From Fusobacterium varium (GTDB taxonomy: Bacteria; Fusobacteriota; Fusobacteriia; Fusobacteriales; Fusobacteriaceae), in contig AP017968.1 of NCBI GenBank assembly GCA_002356455.1, forward strand, positions 3,658,001-3,722,000: a DNA stretch of 64,000 nucleotides, in the 5' to 3' direction. Under the pieces are notes generated by a model. That model had not been told where the DNA came from. It worked only from the letters and a program-made list of their open reading frames with translations, and searched no databases. Below, piece after piece: positions 7,909 through 17,629 of this stretch. Position numbers and translations under genes: made by a program. Position 1 is the first letter of the stretch. Each line of letters begins with the position of its first letter.

Positions 7909-8805
7909 ATGAAAGATTTATGGAATGGCAGACTGGATAGTTATGAAGAAATTGATCTCAGACTATGGCAGGTAATAAAAGAAATAAAAGAAGCTCAGGA
8001 ATCTGGTGGGGTATGTTTTGTAGGGTATGATACAGATGAGGGAGTAGTAAGAAATTTGGGAAGAAAAGGTGCTGAAGGTGGATCAAATGCTATCAGAAAA
8101 GCTATTCAATCCTTTCCTCAATTAAAAGGATTAAAAGTATATGATTACAGAAATCTCAAAAATAAAAATGTGGAAGAAGCTCAGGAGGAATATTCTGAAA
8201 AAATAGCAGATGTATTAAAAAAAGAAATTTTTCCTATTGGATTAGGAGGAGGACACGATATAGCCTATGGTTCCTATCTTGGAATAAGAAAAGCCTATCC
8301 TGATAAGAAAATAGGAATAATAAATTTTGATGCTCATCTAGATATGAGACCTTATGATAAGGGCAGAACTTCTGGTACTTCATTTAAAGAAATATTAGAT
8401 AATGATAAAGAAGTTCAATATGCAATAGTTGGATTTCAAAAAATTGGAAACACAGAAAGATTAATAAAAACAGCTGAATCTTTTAATGTGTTAATCTTGA
8501 ATGAAGAATACCCAGAAGAATCAACTATTGAAGCATTAAAAGATTTTATAAAAAAGGTAGATATAGTATATGTAACTTTCTGTATGGATGTATTTGAAGC
8601 AAGTGCAGCTCCTGGAGTATCTGCTCCCGTTGTAATGGGATTAGAGCCTAAAAAAGGCAAAAGACTTCTGAGATTTCTTATGAAAACTGAAAAAGTGGTA
8701 TGTGTTGATTTTGCAGAGGTAAATCCTGTATATGATATAGATAATGTAACTGCAAAACTTGCTGGTTCTCTAATTTATGAAGTAATGGAACATATAAAAA
8801 AATAA
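7909..8805 (+). CDS. hutG: Formimidoylglutamase (arginase/agmatinase superfamily)
   Basis: Hydrolyses N-formimidoyl-glutamate to glutamate and formamide, the last step of one histidine degradation route. 298 residues. Metal-binding motifs of the ureohydrolase fold are visible: GGGHDIAYG near residue 117, DAHLDMR near 142, and FCMDVFEASAAPGVSAP near 226-242. In the last one the usual D.D pair reads C.D, so one manganese ligand is replaced by Cys; this may be typical for this branch or may alter metal binding. The C-terminal DFAEVNPVYD motif is intact. Ribosome-binding site AGGAGG. Confidence 0.88.
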   Translation: MKDLWNGRLDSYEEIDLRLWQVIKEIKEAQESGGVCFVGYDTDEGVVRNLGRKGAEGGSNAIRKAIQSFPQLKGLKVYDYRNLKNKNVEEAQEEYSEKIADVLKKEIFPIGLGGGHDIAYGSYLGIRKAYPDKKIGIINFDAHLDMRPYDKGRTSGTSFKEILDNDKEVQYAIVGFQKIGNTERLIKTAESFNVLILNEEYPEESTIEALKDFIKKVDIVYVTFCMDVFEASAAPGVSAPVVMGLEPKKGKRLLRFLMKTEKVVCVDFAEVNPVYDIDNVTAKLAGSLIYEVMEHIKK

Positions 8806-8817
8806 AATAAGAGTATT

Positions 8818-8853
8818 AAAAAAGATCTTAGCAGAAACTAAGACCTTTTTTAA
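8818..8853. terminator. Bidirectional terminator between hutG and the minus-strand membrane gene
   Basis: GATCTTAG and CTAAGACC pair with one mismatch, flanked by an A-run on the left and a T-run on the right, so it can serve both convergent transcripts. Confidence 0.7.
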
Positions 8854-9233
8854 TTTTTATTACCAGCATATGAACTTGCTTTAAATACCTGATAAAATAA
8901 AGAATTTATAATTGCAAGAAATAACCCAACAAAAAATACTATTATAGGAACAAATTTAAAATTAACATAAATTATATTAGGACTGATTAAAAAATTAGTA
9001 ATACTCATAGCTAACAAATTTGAAAGAAAATATCCTAAATAATATTTTAACTCATAATAATCATCCAGCACCCAATAAGCAAAAATAATTATACTTTTAC
9101 TCATTGATAGATATTCCACTATTCTCATAAGATTTTTATTATTATCAAAAATACTTTTACTAATAAGAACTACAGCTACAAAATTTAAAACTAATCCTAG
9201 TTCCAGAACAAATCGATCAAAATGATTTTTCAT
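8850..9233 (-). CDS. Small integral membrane protein of unknown function
   Basis: 127 residues with about four hydrophobic segments (near residues 10-25, 45-57, 63-80 and 92-112) and short charged loops. The C-terminus is polar (FKASSYAGNKN). AAGGAG lies eight bases before the ATG, supporting expression. No family is recognised. It shares a terminator with hutG and stands alone on the minus strand upstream of marR. Confidence 0.65.
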   Translation of the reverse strand: MKNHFDRFVLELGLVLNFVAVVLISKSIFDNNKNLMRIVEYLSMSKSIIIFAYWVLDDYYELKYYLGYFLSNLLAMSITNFLISPNIIYVNFKFVPIIVFFVGLFLAIINSLFYQVFKASSYAGNKN

Positions 9234-9408
9234 ATAATTTCTCCTTTTTTCCTAATTTACATACTATAATAGTCTCAATTTGCTTTCAAAGTGTCTACTA
9301 TCATTATACACATGTTTACAATATAAAAGCAAGAAAAATAGGAGCATATAAAAAAGTTATAAACTGATAGCAGTCTATAACTTAAATTTTTATTAACTAA
9401 ATATTTTT

Positions 9409-9840
9409 TTAATTTTGATAGTTTTTTCTAATTTTATTAAGCAATAACATAATAGTCTCTTTTTCCTCTTCTGTAAAATCTTTATATGTCTTTTCTAAAA
9501 GATTCTCACTTATTTCTTCAAATAAAGGCTTAAACTGCCACCCTTTTTCTGTAAGAGTTATTTCAACAACTCTTGAATCTTTTTCACTTTTTTCTCTTGT
9601 GATATATCCAAGTTCTACAAGCTTTTTTATCAAATCTGTAAGAGTAGATTTCTTTTTTCCAATTATTTTTCCAATCTCATTCATAGTTATTTTTCCATCA
9701 TAATCATATAAGATAGAAAGAATTGTTCCATGACTGTTTATGAGACCTTCTACTCCTTTTTCTCTCAGTTGATTATTTATAAATTGAGCACTTTTTTCTC
9801 TTATATTAGATATCAACCCCACCACTTTGACAGTTTTCAC
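9409..9840 (-). CDS. MarR-family transcriptional regulator
   Basis: 143 residues with the MarR winged helix: helices before ILSILYDYDGKITMNEIGKI, recognition helix KKKSTLTDLIKKLVELGYI, and the wing TREKSEKDSRVVEITLTEKG with the conserved D.R. It begins with GTG, six bases after AAGGAGG. It is preceded by a near-consensus promoter whose downstream side carries an inverted repeat, suggesting self-repression. The divergent neighbour at 10204 is over 360 bp away, so the target gene is unclear; the ligand is unknown. Confidence 0.9.
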   Translation of the reverse strand: MKTVKVVGLISNIREKSAQFINNQLREKGVEGLINSHGTILSILYDYDGKITMNEIGKIIGKKKSTLTDLIKKLVELGYITREKSEKDSRVVEITLTEKGWQFKPLFEEISENLLEKTYKDFTEEEKETIMLLLNKIRKNYQN

Positions 9841-9861
9841 TTTGTCCCTCCTTAAAACGGT

Positions 9862-9896
9862 GAAAGTTTTTACTTTTTTAAACTTTCTATTAAAGT
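9862..9896 (-). promoter_or_regulatory. Operator candidate of the MarR gene
   Basis: GAAAGTTT at 9862-9869 and AAACTTTC at 9880-9887 form an 8-bp inverted repeat, and ACTTT-N5-AAAGT at 9882-9896 overlaps it and the -10 box. Both lie across the expected transcription start. Confidence 0.5.
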
Positions 9897-9922
9897 ATAA
9901 ATTATCTCTATTGCAAAGTCAA
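9894..9922 (-). promoter_or_regulatory. Promoter of the MarR gene
   Basis: On the minus strand TTGACT (9922-9917) and TATACT (9899-9894) are 17 bp apart. Confidence 0.7.
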
Positions 9923-10203
9923 ATAAATTTTCTTTTAAGCTTTTCTTAATAATACAATTCTTTATATTTTATTTAATTTTTATTTTTATATACAAAAATA
10001 TTAAAAAATAAAGAAAATAATCCAGTTTTTAACAAAATAACTATTTTTCTTTACAAAAACATGAAGAATTTTTCATTTCTTAATGGTATAATTTTATTAA
10101 TATAATATATATGATTTTGAATTTCATTAAAACAAAAAGGGGGGGAAGTATTTTAAGAATAAGTTATATGTAAATTATTAACCTTTTCTTATTATACAAT
10201 TAA
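9923..10203. other. Upstream region of the ABC-transporter type IV gene
   Basis: Very AT-rich. An extended -10 box (TGGTATAAT, with TATAAT at 10087-10092) is the best promoter for the plus strand. A run of seven G (about 10139-10145) resembles a ribosome-binding site but has no usable start codon after it and lies about 55 bases before the next gene. Confidence 0.4.
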
Positions 10204-10803
10204 ATGACAGATAAGCAGCAAATAAAATATGAATTAAGAATGTATTTTTTTCTATTCATGCTTTATTCATTTATAGGTTGGGTATATGAAACCATATTAT
10301 TCACAATCGAAGAAGGACATTTTGTTAATAGAGGATTTAATTTTGGACCCTATATTCCAATATATGGTTTTGGAGCTGTTATTATTATGATAATTATTTC
10401 AAAATTTATAGCAGAACCTAATGAAAGTATTAAACTCAGTACTAGACCTTTAAAAATATTTTTACTTATTCTGGTACTTTCCACTATTGCTGAACTTATA
10501 GGAAGTTATATTATGGAATATACTTTAGGTTTAGTATTATGGGATTACAGTGATGAATGGATGAATTTCCAAGGACGAATATCTCCAAAAACAAGTTTTA
10601 TATTTGCTGCTGGAGGAACTGCCGCATATTATACAATACAGCCTCTTGGCAAAAAAATAATTGATAAAGTATCTGTTAAAGGACAGAAAATATTTGCTTC
10701 TGCTCTCTTGACTCTAGTTTTAATAGATTTTTCTGCTTCTCTTATTACAACAATATGGTTTTCTGATTCCATAAAAAAAGATGGAATCATCGAAAAAAAA
10801 TGA
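10204..10803 (+). CDS. Putative ABC-transporter type IV family membrane protein
   Basis: 199 residues with about five membrane segments. The opening FMLYSFIGWVYETILF, then NRGFNFGPYIPIYGFGA and LELIGSYIMEYTLG-like elements, match the family called putative ABC-transporter type IV (CmpB-like), whose function is poorly known. An in-frame stop sits immediately before the ATG, yet no ribosome-binding site is seen within 20 bases, so the start may be weak or leaderless. It ends 61 bp before the chosen start of the autotransporter protease. Confidence 0.75.
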   Translation: MTDKQQIKYELRMYFFLFMLYSFIGWVYETILFTIEEGHFVNRGFNFGPYIPIYGFGAVIIMIIISKFIAEPNESIKLSTRPLKIFLLILVLSTIAELIGSYIMEYTLGLVLWDYSDEWMNFQGRISPKTSFIFAAGGTAAYYTIQPLGKKIIDKVSVKGQKIFASALLTLVLIDFSASLITTIWFSDSIKKDGIIEKK

Positions 10804-10864
10804 AAATAAAAACATCTTTATTTACCTAATACACAATATCTATATACAAAATAAGGGGGAAATA

Positions 10865-13657
10865 ATGGACATACATAATAAGCATTGGAAATTAATAACA
10901 CTTCTTTCTTTATGTCTTTTTTTAAGTAGTTGTGGAGGCGGCGGCGGTGGTGGTGGATCATCTTCATCAAATAATAACAACAATAACGTTACCACTCCAC
11001 CACAAAATATAACTATGGATTTTAAACAATCTGATACTATTATAGGTGTTATCGATTCCTCTTTTTCATATCTTGATGAATTTAAAGATTCTTCAGGAAA
11101 ATACAGAATATTTATAGATGAAAGTTTTCCTACTGATCCTGAAGAAAGAAAAGCTAGTTCCTATACACATGGAGAATTAGTTTCTCTTCTCATTGGTGGC
11201 AATAAAACTGGTGTTACTGATGGTGTAAAAATTTATGCTATCCCATCTTTTCTGGCATACAGTGATCAAATAAAAGTACAGGGAAGTATGTATCAAAAAA
11301 TGTATCAGGCAGGAGTAAGAATATTCAGTCAGTCTTTTGGAAGCCCAACTAATGATTTAAATTCTCAAAAATTTCCTGCATTTAGTTCTTTAGTTAATTT
11401 TTATGTAAGCAGATCATCTACTGACAGTTTATTTATTTTTGCTGCAGGAAACAATGGAAAAAATAATCCTGCTGCTGAAGCTCTTTTTCCTAAACTTTAT
11501 CCAAGAGCTGAAAAAGGTTGGATATCAGTTGTAGGAATAGACCCTACAACAGGATTAATAGACCCTGAATCTAATAGAGCAGGGGATGCAAAAAATTGGA
11601 CTATTACTGCAAACTATGCAGTCACAGTGGATAAAACATCTGGTGTTACTGTTTATACTACTACAGCATATGGAACTTCTTTTGCTGCTCCTGTAGTAGC
11701 TGGTGCTGCTGGGGCTATACAGATAAAATACCCATGGATGTCAAGAGATCTTATCAAACAATCTCTTCTGACTACAGCAACTGACCTTGGAGATCCTGGA
11801 GTTGATTCCACATATGGCTGGGGATTATTAAATCTAGAAAAAGCAATAAATGGACCTGCTGCTTTTGATAAAAGACTCACTTTTGATGAAAATGGATATC
11901 GTTCAAATGATGTAATTATAGATATGGAAGGATATCCTACTTCTTCTAAGGATATTGATAATTATACTTTTTCAAACAACATATCTGGAAATGCAGGTGT
12001 TATAAAAAAAGGTTCTGGAACATTATGGTTTACAGGGTACAACACATATTCTGGTCAAACTACTATACAGGATGGAGTGCTTACTGTCACAAATCATTTA
12101 AATTCAGATGTAGTAATAGAAAAAAATGGTACTATGAGAGCTGTTGGACTTATTTCTCCTTTGGGTACTGCTGAAAGAGTTGTTTCTATAAATGGAAATA
12201 TAAAAAATACCTCTTCGTCTTCAGAAGGACTGGGTATATCTAGAGGCGGACTGAAAATAGTTGGTAACTATACAGGAAATAGTTCGAGTTCTATTAGTAT
12301 TGACATAACATCTTCTTTAGAAGTATCAGGAACATTTGATAATGGAAATGGTAAAATAAATGTTACCTATGGAAGTAAAAATATTCCATCAGCTACAGTA
12401 TATACTACTAAAGATATAATTATAGCTGGAACTATTCAAAATACAACAGTTGGTGATATTGATACCAGCACTCTAAATAATTATTTTGATTTTAAGAATA
12501 TAACTGTTACAGGGCAGAAAATACATTTAGATTATAAAAGAAATTCTACTGAATATGTAGTAAGTAGTCTTGGTATAAAATCTGCTTCTGCTATGAATAC
12601 AGCTTGGAATTTAGAAAATTCTTTTAATTCTATTGGAAATGATGATACTCTTTTAAGAGCAGCTTCAGGAATATTAACTACTCCTAATGCTTTACTTCCA
12701 AGAACTATTGATTCTCTGTCTGCTGAAATATATGCTTCATCTCAGAATCTTATATTTAAACAGCTGAAAGAAATGAATAGAGATCTCTCTAATAGAATGA
12801 TACTGATTTCAAATGATAAGAATAAAAATATGGCTGGATTCTGGTTTAATGGATTAGGAACAAAAGGAGAACTTTACCAAAGCGGTTATGCTAAAGCAGA
12901 TACTAAACTATATGGAGGACAGCTTGGAATAGATAATTATTTTACAGATAAACTTCTATTAGGAGTTGCTATTTCTGCTTCAAAAACTGAAGCTGATTTT
13001 AATAAATATGCTGGTAAAGCTGAAAATACAAATATTATGCTGTCTGGATATGGATTATATGAATTTAATAAAAATTTCTATACTTTAGGAAGAATTGGGA
13101 TAGGATATACAGAGAGTGATGTTGAAAGAGATATCTGGATAAATAATGATAATATCCATCTAAAGACAGATTATGATAGTGTTACTTACTCTTTATATGG
13201 AGAATTAGGATATAAATTTTCTATTAGTGAAAGGATAAAAATAAATCCTTTTGCTGGACTTATGTATGATCATGTAAGAAGAGGAAGCTTTAAAGAAGAT
13301 TCTAGCAGTATATATGGAATAGAAGCTGAAAGAAAAAATTATGAACAATTCTCTGGAACAGCAGGAATAAGAGGAGAACTTGAACTTGATAAGATTAAAC
13401 TATACAGTGGTATAACTCAAGTGGTTTCTCTTTCTGAGGACAAACTTGATTTTAAAGCAAGATATGTAGGTGATACAAGCGGCAATAAATATAATATAAC
13501 AGGTATAAAACTGAATAAAAACACTACTTGGATAAATCTAGGAATAGAGGCAAAAATAAGTGAGCAAACATCAATAAATGCTTCTTATGATATCTCTATA
13601 GAAAGATCAAAAATTTCTGATAATATGGTATCTATAGGATATAAATTTAGATTTTAA
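10865..13657 (+). CDS. Subtilisin-family autotransporter serine protease with lipoprotein signal (fusolisin/NalP-like)
   Basis: Secreted protease anchored through an outer-membrane barrel. Start taken at 10865, after AAGGGGG, rather than the ATG at 10781. Residues 1-23 form a signal peptide ending in a lipobox (FLSSC), then Gly8-Ser4-Asn6 forms a flexible linker. The catalytic triad is visible: Asp64 in GVIDSS, His102 in SYTHGE, Ser272 in YGTSFAAP, with Asn196 in AAGNNG as oxyanion residue. A beta-helix stretch with an autotransporter repeat (KKGSGTLWFTGYNTYSGQTT) follows near 385-410, and the last ~280 residues are the barrel, ending in aromatic ...YKFRF. Length 930 residues. Fusobacterium fusolisin and neisserial NalP are the closest known concepts. 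Confidence 0.93.
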   Translation: MDIHNKHWKLITLLSLCLFLSSCGGGGGGGGSSSSNNNNNNVTTPPQNITMDFKQSDTIIGVIDSSFSYLDEFKDSSGKYRIFIDESFPTDPEERKASSYTHGELVSLLIGGNKTGVTDGVKIYAIPSFLAYSDQIKVQGSMYQKMYQAGVRIFSQSFGSPTNDLNSQKFPAFSSLVNFYVSRSSTDSLFIFAAGNNGKNNPAAEALFPKLYPRAEKGWISVVGIDPTTGLIDPESNRAGDAKNWTITANYAVTVDKTSGVTVYTTTAYGTSFAAPVVAGAAGAIQIKYPWMSRDLIKQSLLTTATDLGDPGVDSTYGWGLLNLEKAINGPAAFDKRLTFDENGYRSNDVIIDMEGYPTSSKDIDNYTFSNNISGNAGVIKKGSGTLWFTGYNTYSGQTTIQDGVLTVTNHLNSDVVIEKNGTMRAVGLISPLGTAERVVSINGNIKNTSSSSEGLGISRGGLKIVGNYTGNSSSSISIDITSSLEVSGTFDNGNGKINVTYGSKNIPSATVYTTKDIIIAGTIQNTTVGDIDTSTLNNYFDFKNITVTGQKIHLDYKRNSTEYVVSSLGIKSASAMNTAWNLENSFNSIGNDDTLLRAASGILTTPNALLPRTIDSLSAEIYASSQNLIFKQLKEMNRDLSNRMILISNDKNKNMAGFWFNGLGTKGELYQSGYAKADTKLYGGQLGIDNYFTDKLLLGVAISASKTEADFNKYAGKAENTNIMLSGYGLYEFNKNFYTLGRIGIGYTESDVERDIWINNDNIHLKTDYDSVTYSLYGELGYKFSISERIKINPFAGLMYDHVRRGSFKEDSSSIYGIEAERKNYEQFSGTAGIRGELELDKIKLYSGITQVVSLSEDKLDFKARYVGDTSGNKYNITGIKLNKNTTWINLGIEAKISEQTSINASYDISIERSKISDNMVSIGYKFRF

Positions 13658-13659
13658 AA

Positions 13660-13698
13660 AAACAGCAGTTGGAAAAATTTTCCAGCTGCTGCTTTTAT
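13660..13698. terminator. Bidirectional terminator between the protease and deoC
   Basis: AGCAGTTGGAAAA and TTTTCCAGCTGCT pair with one G-T wobble, with an A-run before and TTTT after; it serves two convergent genes. Confidence 0.8.
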
Positions 13699-13700
13699 TA

Positions 13701-14348
13701 TTAAGATTTCATTATTTTTACCAGTCTGCTTGTTCCTAATCTATCTGCTCCTGCTTCTATAAATTTTTCTGCATCTTCAAAAGAACTTATTCCACCAGCA
13801 GCTTTTATTTTTACATTCTTTCTAATGTGTTTTTTCAAAAGAGAAACATCTTCTAATGTAGCTCCGGAAGTAGAAAAACCTGTAGAAGTCTTGATATATT
13901 CAGCTCCTGATTCAGTAACTATTTCACTCATTTTTATTTTTTCCTCATCAGTAAGAAGACAAGTTTCAATAATTACTTTCAATAATTTTCCATTACAGGC
14001 TTTATGAATATTTTTTATTTCATTTAAAATACTATCATATTTTTTATCTTTTAAATCTCCAATATTGATTACCATATCTATTTCATCAGCACCATTTTTT
14101 ACTGCTTCTTCTGTTTCAAATACTTTTACATCTGTTGTATTGTAACCATTTGGAAACCCTATTACAGTGCATATAGAAAGAGACCCTTTTACATATTCTT
14201 TAGCTCTCTTTACAAATGATGGTGGTATACAGGCTGAAGCTGTTTCATATTTCATTCCATCATCAAGTATTTCCTTTATCTGCTCCCATGTAGAAGTTTG
14301 AGCCAAAAGAGTATGATCCACTATTTTCAATATATCTTTCTTAGTCAT
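13701..14348 (-). CDS. deoC: Deoxyribose-phosphate aldolase
   Basis: Cleaves 2-deoxyribose-5-phosphate to glyceraldehyde-3-phosphate and acetaldehyde. 215 residues, the usual length of the short bacterial form. The Schiff-base lysine is in EYIKTSTGF, the second lysine in [22 protein letters not shown] opens the barrel. It is the last gene of the operon udp-cdd-deoD-deoB-deoC, 14 bp after deoB, with AGGAG-type spacing before the ATG. Confidence 0.95.
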   Translation of the reverse strand: MTKKDILKIVDHTLLAQTSTWEQIKEILDDGMKYETASACIPPSFVKRAKEYVKGSLSICTVIGFPNGYNTTDVKVFETEEAVKNGADEIDMVINIGDLKDKKYDSILNEIKNIHKACNGKLLKVIIETCLLTDEEKIKMSEIVTESGAEYIKTSTGFSTSGATLEDVSLLKKHIRKNVKIKAAGGISSFEDAEKFIEAGADRLGTSRLVKIMKS

Positions 14349-14362
14349 TTTTTCTCCTCTGA

Positions 14363-15553
14363 TTATTTTAATTCATCAAGTATAGAGCTTCCTATTGTAT
14401 TTTCAGGCATCACTATATCAAAATTATCAGCAATAGTAGCTCCTATTACAGCAAATGTATCTGCTGTTGGTAAAGCTCCTGCCTTTTTCATAGAAGGCGA
14501 ATATGCTATAAATGGAACTTTTTCTCTAGTATGATCTGTTCCTTTAAATGTAGGATCATTTCCATGATCAGCAGTTATTATCAAAAGGTCATTCTCTTGA
14601 AGCTTTTCCAATATTTTTCCTAAATTTATATCAAATTTTTCTAATTCTTCTGCATATCCTTTAGGGTTTCTTCTATGACCCCATAAAGCATCAAAGTCAA
14701 CTAGATTCACAAAACATAATCCAGTAAAATCTTTATCTAAAAGCTCTAAAGTCTGTTCCATACCATGCACAGAACTTTTTGATTTGTATGCTTCTGTTAT
14801 CCCTTCACCATCAAAAATATCTCTGATTTTCCCAACAGATATTACATCAAATCCTCCTGCTTTCAATACATCTAAAGCTGTTTTCCCAAATGGCTTTAAA
14901 GCATAGTCATGACGGTTGCTTGTACGTTTAAATTCTCCTTTTTTCATGCCAATGTATGGTCTAGCTATTACTCTTCCTACTTTCCATTCATCTCTCATAG
15001 TGAGCTCTCTTGCTATTTCACAAAATTTATATAGAGTTTCAAGTCCCATAGTTTCTTCATTTCCACATATTTGAAGAACTGAATCAGCACTAGTATATAC
15101 TATTACATCACCAGTAGCTATTTCATGCTCCCCATATTCTTCCAATATTTCTGTTCCACTGGCTGATTTATTTCCAACTATTTTACGTTCAAATCTTTTT
15201 TCCAGTTCATCAATCAACTCTTTTGGAAAACCAGTTTCTGTAAAAGTTTTAAATGGAGTTCTTATATTTAATCCCATCATTTCCCAGTGCCCAGTCATAG
15301 TATCTTTTCCTGTACTTGTTTCTTTAAGTTCTCCATAATAGGCTAAAGGACAATCTGCTGCTTTTACATTCGACATTGGATGAAGATTGGCAAGCCCTAA
15401 TTTCTGAAGATTAGGTATATTAAACTTTTCCACTGAAGCAGCTATATGCCCCAGTGTATCTGCACCTGTATCTCCATATTTTTCTGCATCATCCATAGCT
15501 CCTATTCCCAAAGAATCTATAACTATGGTAAATATTCTTTTATATTTCTTCAT
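14363..15553 (-). CDS. deoB: Phosphopentomutase
   Basis: Interconverts (deoxy)ribose-1-phosphate and the 5-phosphate, linking the phosphorylases to DeoC. Start at 15553, preceded by GGAGG; the longer frame from 15589 would overlap deoD and lacks such a site. 396 residues. Alkaline-phosphatase-superfamily metal motifs are visible: [14 protein letters not shown] at the N-terminus, [11 protein letters not shown] with the phosphoryl-accepting Thr, and [19 protein letters not shown] at the C-terminus. It begins 19 bp after the deoD stop. Confidence 0.95.
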   Translation of the reverse strand: MKKYKRIFTIVIDSLGIGAMDDAEKYGDTGADTLGHIAASVEKFNIPNLQKLGLANLHPMSNVKAADCPLAYYGELKETSTGKDTMTGHWEMMGLNIRTPFKTFTETGFPKELIDELEKRFERKIVGNKSASGTEILEEYGEHEIATGDVIVYTSADSVLQICGNEETMGLETLYKFCEIARELTMRDEWKVGRVIARPYIGMKKGEFKRTSNRHDYALKPFGKTALDVLKAGGFDVISVGKIRDIFDGEGITEAYKSKSSVHGMEQTLELLDKDFTGLCFVNLVDFDALWGHRRNPKGYAEELEKFDINLGKILEKLQENDLLIITADHGNDPTFKGTDHTREKVPFIAYSPSMKKAGALPTADTFAVIGATIADNFDIVMPENTIGSSILDELK

Positions 15554-15572
15554 AAATATTCCCTCCACTGAA

Positions 15573-16283
15573 TCAGCAGAATGTTTCAAGAGCTATTTTC
15601 ATCATATTTACAAAAGATGACTGTCTTTCTTCAGGTGTAGTCTCCTGCCTAGTTACAAAAGAATCTGATATTGTCAAAAGACATGCAGCATTTTTTCCTA
15701 AAACTGCTGCATTATGGAATAATGCAAAACTTTCCATCTCTACACAAGTGCACCCATGTTTAGCATATAATTCTTTATATCCATCTACATTGCTCTCTCT
15801 GTAAAAAACATCACTTGAATGTATTCTATCCAGATGTATTTTTACCCCTAAGTTTTCTGCTGTTTCTAATATTTTTTTATTCAATTGGTTACTTGGCAGA
15901 ATTGTATCTCCTTCAAATCCATTTTGTGTATGTGCAAAACTTGATTCACTCCATGCACTCTCTGCAAGTACTACATCATATATATTCAATTTTTCTACAT
16001 AAGATCCTGCTGACCCTACACGAATTATATTTTCAACTCCATATACTGTGTACAGCTCATATGAATATATTCCAATAGATGGCATTCCCATTCCAGAGGC
16101 CATAACAGTTATTTCTTTTCCTTTATATTCTCCTGTAAAAGCAAGCATATTTCTTACAGAATTTACTTGTTTTACATTTGTTAAAAATGTATCTGCTATA
16201 AATTTAGCTCTTAAAGGATCTCCTGGCATAAGAACATTTTTTGCTATTTCTCCAGGTTTTGCTTGATTGTGTGGTGTAAACAT
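15573..16283 (-). CDS. deoD: Purine nucleoside phosphorylase, DeoD type
   Basis: Splits purine (deoxy)nucleosides with phosphate into base and (deoxy)ribose-1-phosphate. Start at 16283, after AAGGAGG, giving 236 residues, the usual DeoD size; the upstream ATG at 16307 overlaps cdd. Visible motifs: [20 protein letters not shown] (phosphate site), [25 protein letters not shown] and [10 protein letters not shown] (ribose-binding MES), and TISDSF near the C-terminus (base-binding Asp). It sits between cdd and deoB in the salvage operon. Confidence 0.95.
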   Translation of the reverse strand: MFTPHNQAKPGEIAKNVLMPGDPLRAKFIADTFLTNVKQVNSVRNMLAFTGEYKGKEITVMASGMGMPSIGIYSYELYTVYGVENIIRVGSAGSYVEKLNIYDVVLAESAWSESSFAHTQNGFEGDTILPSNQLNKKILETAENLGVKIHLDRIHSSDVFYRESNVDGYKELYAKHGCTCVEMESFALFHNAAVLGKNAACLLTISDSFVTRQETTPEERQSSFVNMMKIALETFC

Positions 16284-16293
16284 AATTTCCTCC

Positions 16294-16692
16294 TTATAAG
16301 TCATCACTTGTAAATGACATTGGTAAAAGTTCCTCTATATTTGTTACCATCTCTTTTAAACTGTTTGATAATACAATAGGGGTATTTCTATTTAAAAGCT
16401 CTACCAATACCTGCCTGCATGCGCCACATGGTGTTGCAAGAGTTTTTCCTCTGCTCACAATTGCAATAGCTTCTATATCTTCTTTTCTGCAACCTTGTGA
16501 ATATGCCTGAAATATTGCATTTCTTTCTGCACAATTAGTCAATCCATAAGAAGCATTTTCTACATTAGCACCTATAAAATATCTGCCATCTTTTGTTTTT
16601 ACACAAGCTCCCACATAATAATTAGAGTATGGTGCATAAGCATTATCCACAGCCATAAAAGCTCTGTCTAATATATCTCTGTATTTTTCCAT
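16294..16692 (-). CDS. cdd: Cytidine deaminase
   Basis: Converts (deoxy)cytidine to (deoxy)uridine, which Udp next door then splits. 132 residues, the tetrameric short type. Zinc-binding and catalytic motifs are clear: NCAERNAIFQA (Cys and catalytic Glu) and PCGACRQVL (two further Cys ligands); VGACVKTKDG precedes them. AAAGGAG lies seven bases before the ATG. Twelve bases separate it from udp upstream, and the deoD start follows at once. Confidence 0.96.
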   Translation of the reverse strand: MEKYRDILDRAFMAVDNAYAPYSNYYVGACVKTKDGRYFIGANVENASYGLTNCAERNAIFQAYSQGCRKEDIEAIAIVSRGKTLATPCGACRQVLVELLNRNTPIVLSNSLKEMVTNIEELLPMSFTSDDL

Positions 16693-16703
16693 ATCTTTCT
16701 CCT

Positions 16704-17477
16704 TTAATATGGTACGTCTGTTTTTATAAGATTACGTATAGCTTCTACAGCCAATCTTATTGCAGCATCTGTATCATGTACAACCGGATTTTCAAGTCCA
16801 GCCTTTTCTCTTTCTTGATTAGCTACTACTAAAAATGCTGATCCTACACGAACTTTTAAATAATCTCCTGCTACAAAAAGTGCTGCTGATTCCATTTCAG
16901 AAGCTTTGCATCCAAGACGTATCCATGCTTCCCATTTATTCATCAATTCATAGCTCACTGGTTTTGTCTCAGGTTCATGCTGCCCATAAAATGAATCTTT
17001 ACATTGGACTATACCTGTGTGATATTTTTCTCCTAAATCTTTTGCAGCTTGGATAAAAGCATTTACAATCTCTATATTTGCAACTGCTGGAAACTCTATT
17101 GGAGCATATTCTCTGCTTGTTCCTTCCATCCTTATTGCTCCGGTAGCAATTACTATATCTCCTCCCATAATCTCAGTCTGCATTCCTCCGCATGTTCCCA
17201 CACGTAAAAATGTATCTGCACCTGATTTTACAAGTTCCTCTAAAGCTATTGCTGCTGATGGCCCTCCTATCCCCGTAGAAGTTACACTTACTTTGATTCC
17301 ATCAAGATATCCTGTGTATGTTATATATTCTCTATTATCTGCTATAAGCTTTGCATCCTCAAAATATTTTGCTATTTTTTCACAACGTTTAGGATCTCCT
17401 GGAAGTATTACATATTTCCCTACATCCCCTTTTTTTATTCCTATATGATATTGAACTCCTTCTTCTGCATATTTCAT
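16704..17477 (-). CDS. udp: Uridine phosphorylase
   Basis: Phosphorolysis of uridine to uracil and ribose-1-phosphate. Start at 17477, after GGAGGGG, giving 257 residues; the frame extends to 17501 without a ribosome-binding site. Motifs: [43 protein letters not shown] and [11 protein letters not shown], all typical of the NP-1 nucleoside phosphorylase fold. It is the first gene of the five-gene salvage operon; a promoter lies about 65 bp upstream. Confidence 0.92.
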   Translation of the reverse strand: MKYAEEGVQYHIGIKKGDVGKYVILPGDPKRCEKIAKYFEDAKLIADNREYITYTGYLDGIKVSVTSTGIGGPSAAIALEELVKSGADTFLRVGTCGGMQTEIMGGDIVIATGAIRMEGTSREYAPIEFPAVANIEIVNAFIQAAKDLGEKYHTGIVQCKDSFYGQHEPETKPVSYELMNKWEAWIRLGCKASEMESAALFVAGDYLKVRVGSAFLVVANQEREKAGLENPVVHDTDAAIRLAVEAIRNLIKTDVPY

Positions 17478-17540
17478 AGTTACCCCTCCAATATCTGTCA
17501 TATTTAAATTATTTTATAAAATTATATTCTTTATATGTTT

Positions 17541-17570
17541 AATATACCACAAATATAAATATATTGTCGA
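17541..17570 (-). promoter_or_regulatory. Promoter candidate of the udp-cdd-deoDBC operon
   Basis: On the minus strand TCGACA (17570-17565) and TATATT (17546-17541) are 18 bp apart, with TGG before the -10 giving an extended -10. Confidence 0.5.
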
Positions 17571-17589
17571 ATAATTTACTGATAAAATG

Positions 17590-17629
17590 AAAAAAACGGC
17601 AATTGACTTAACTGTCATGCCGTTTTTTC
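17590..17629. terminator. Orphan bidirectional terminator upstream of the udp operon
   Basis: AAAAAACGGCA and TGCCGTTTTTT close an imperfect hairpin with an inner TGAC/GTCA pair. No gene ends here on either strand, so it must terminate an unannotated RNA or be a relic. Confidence 0.75.
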
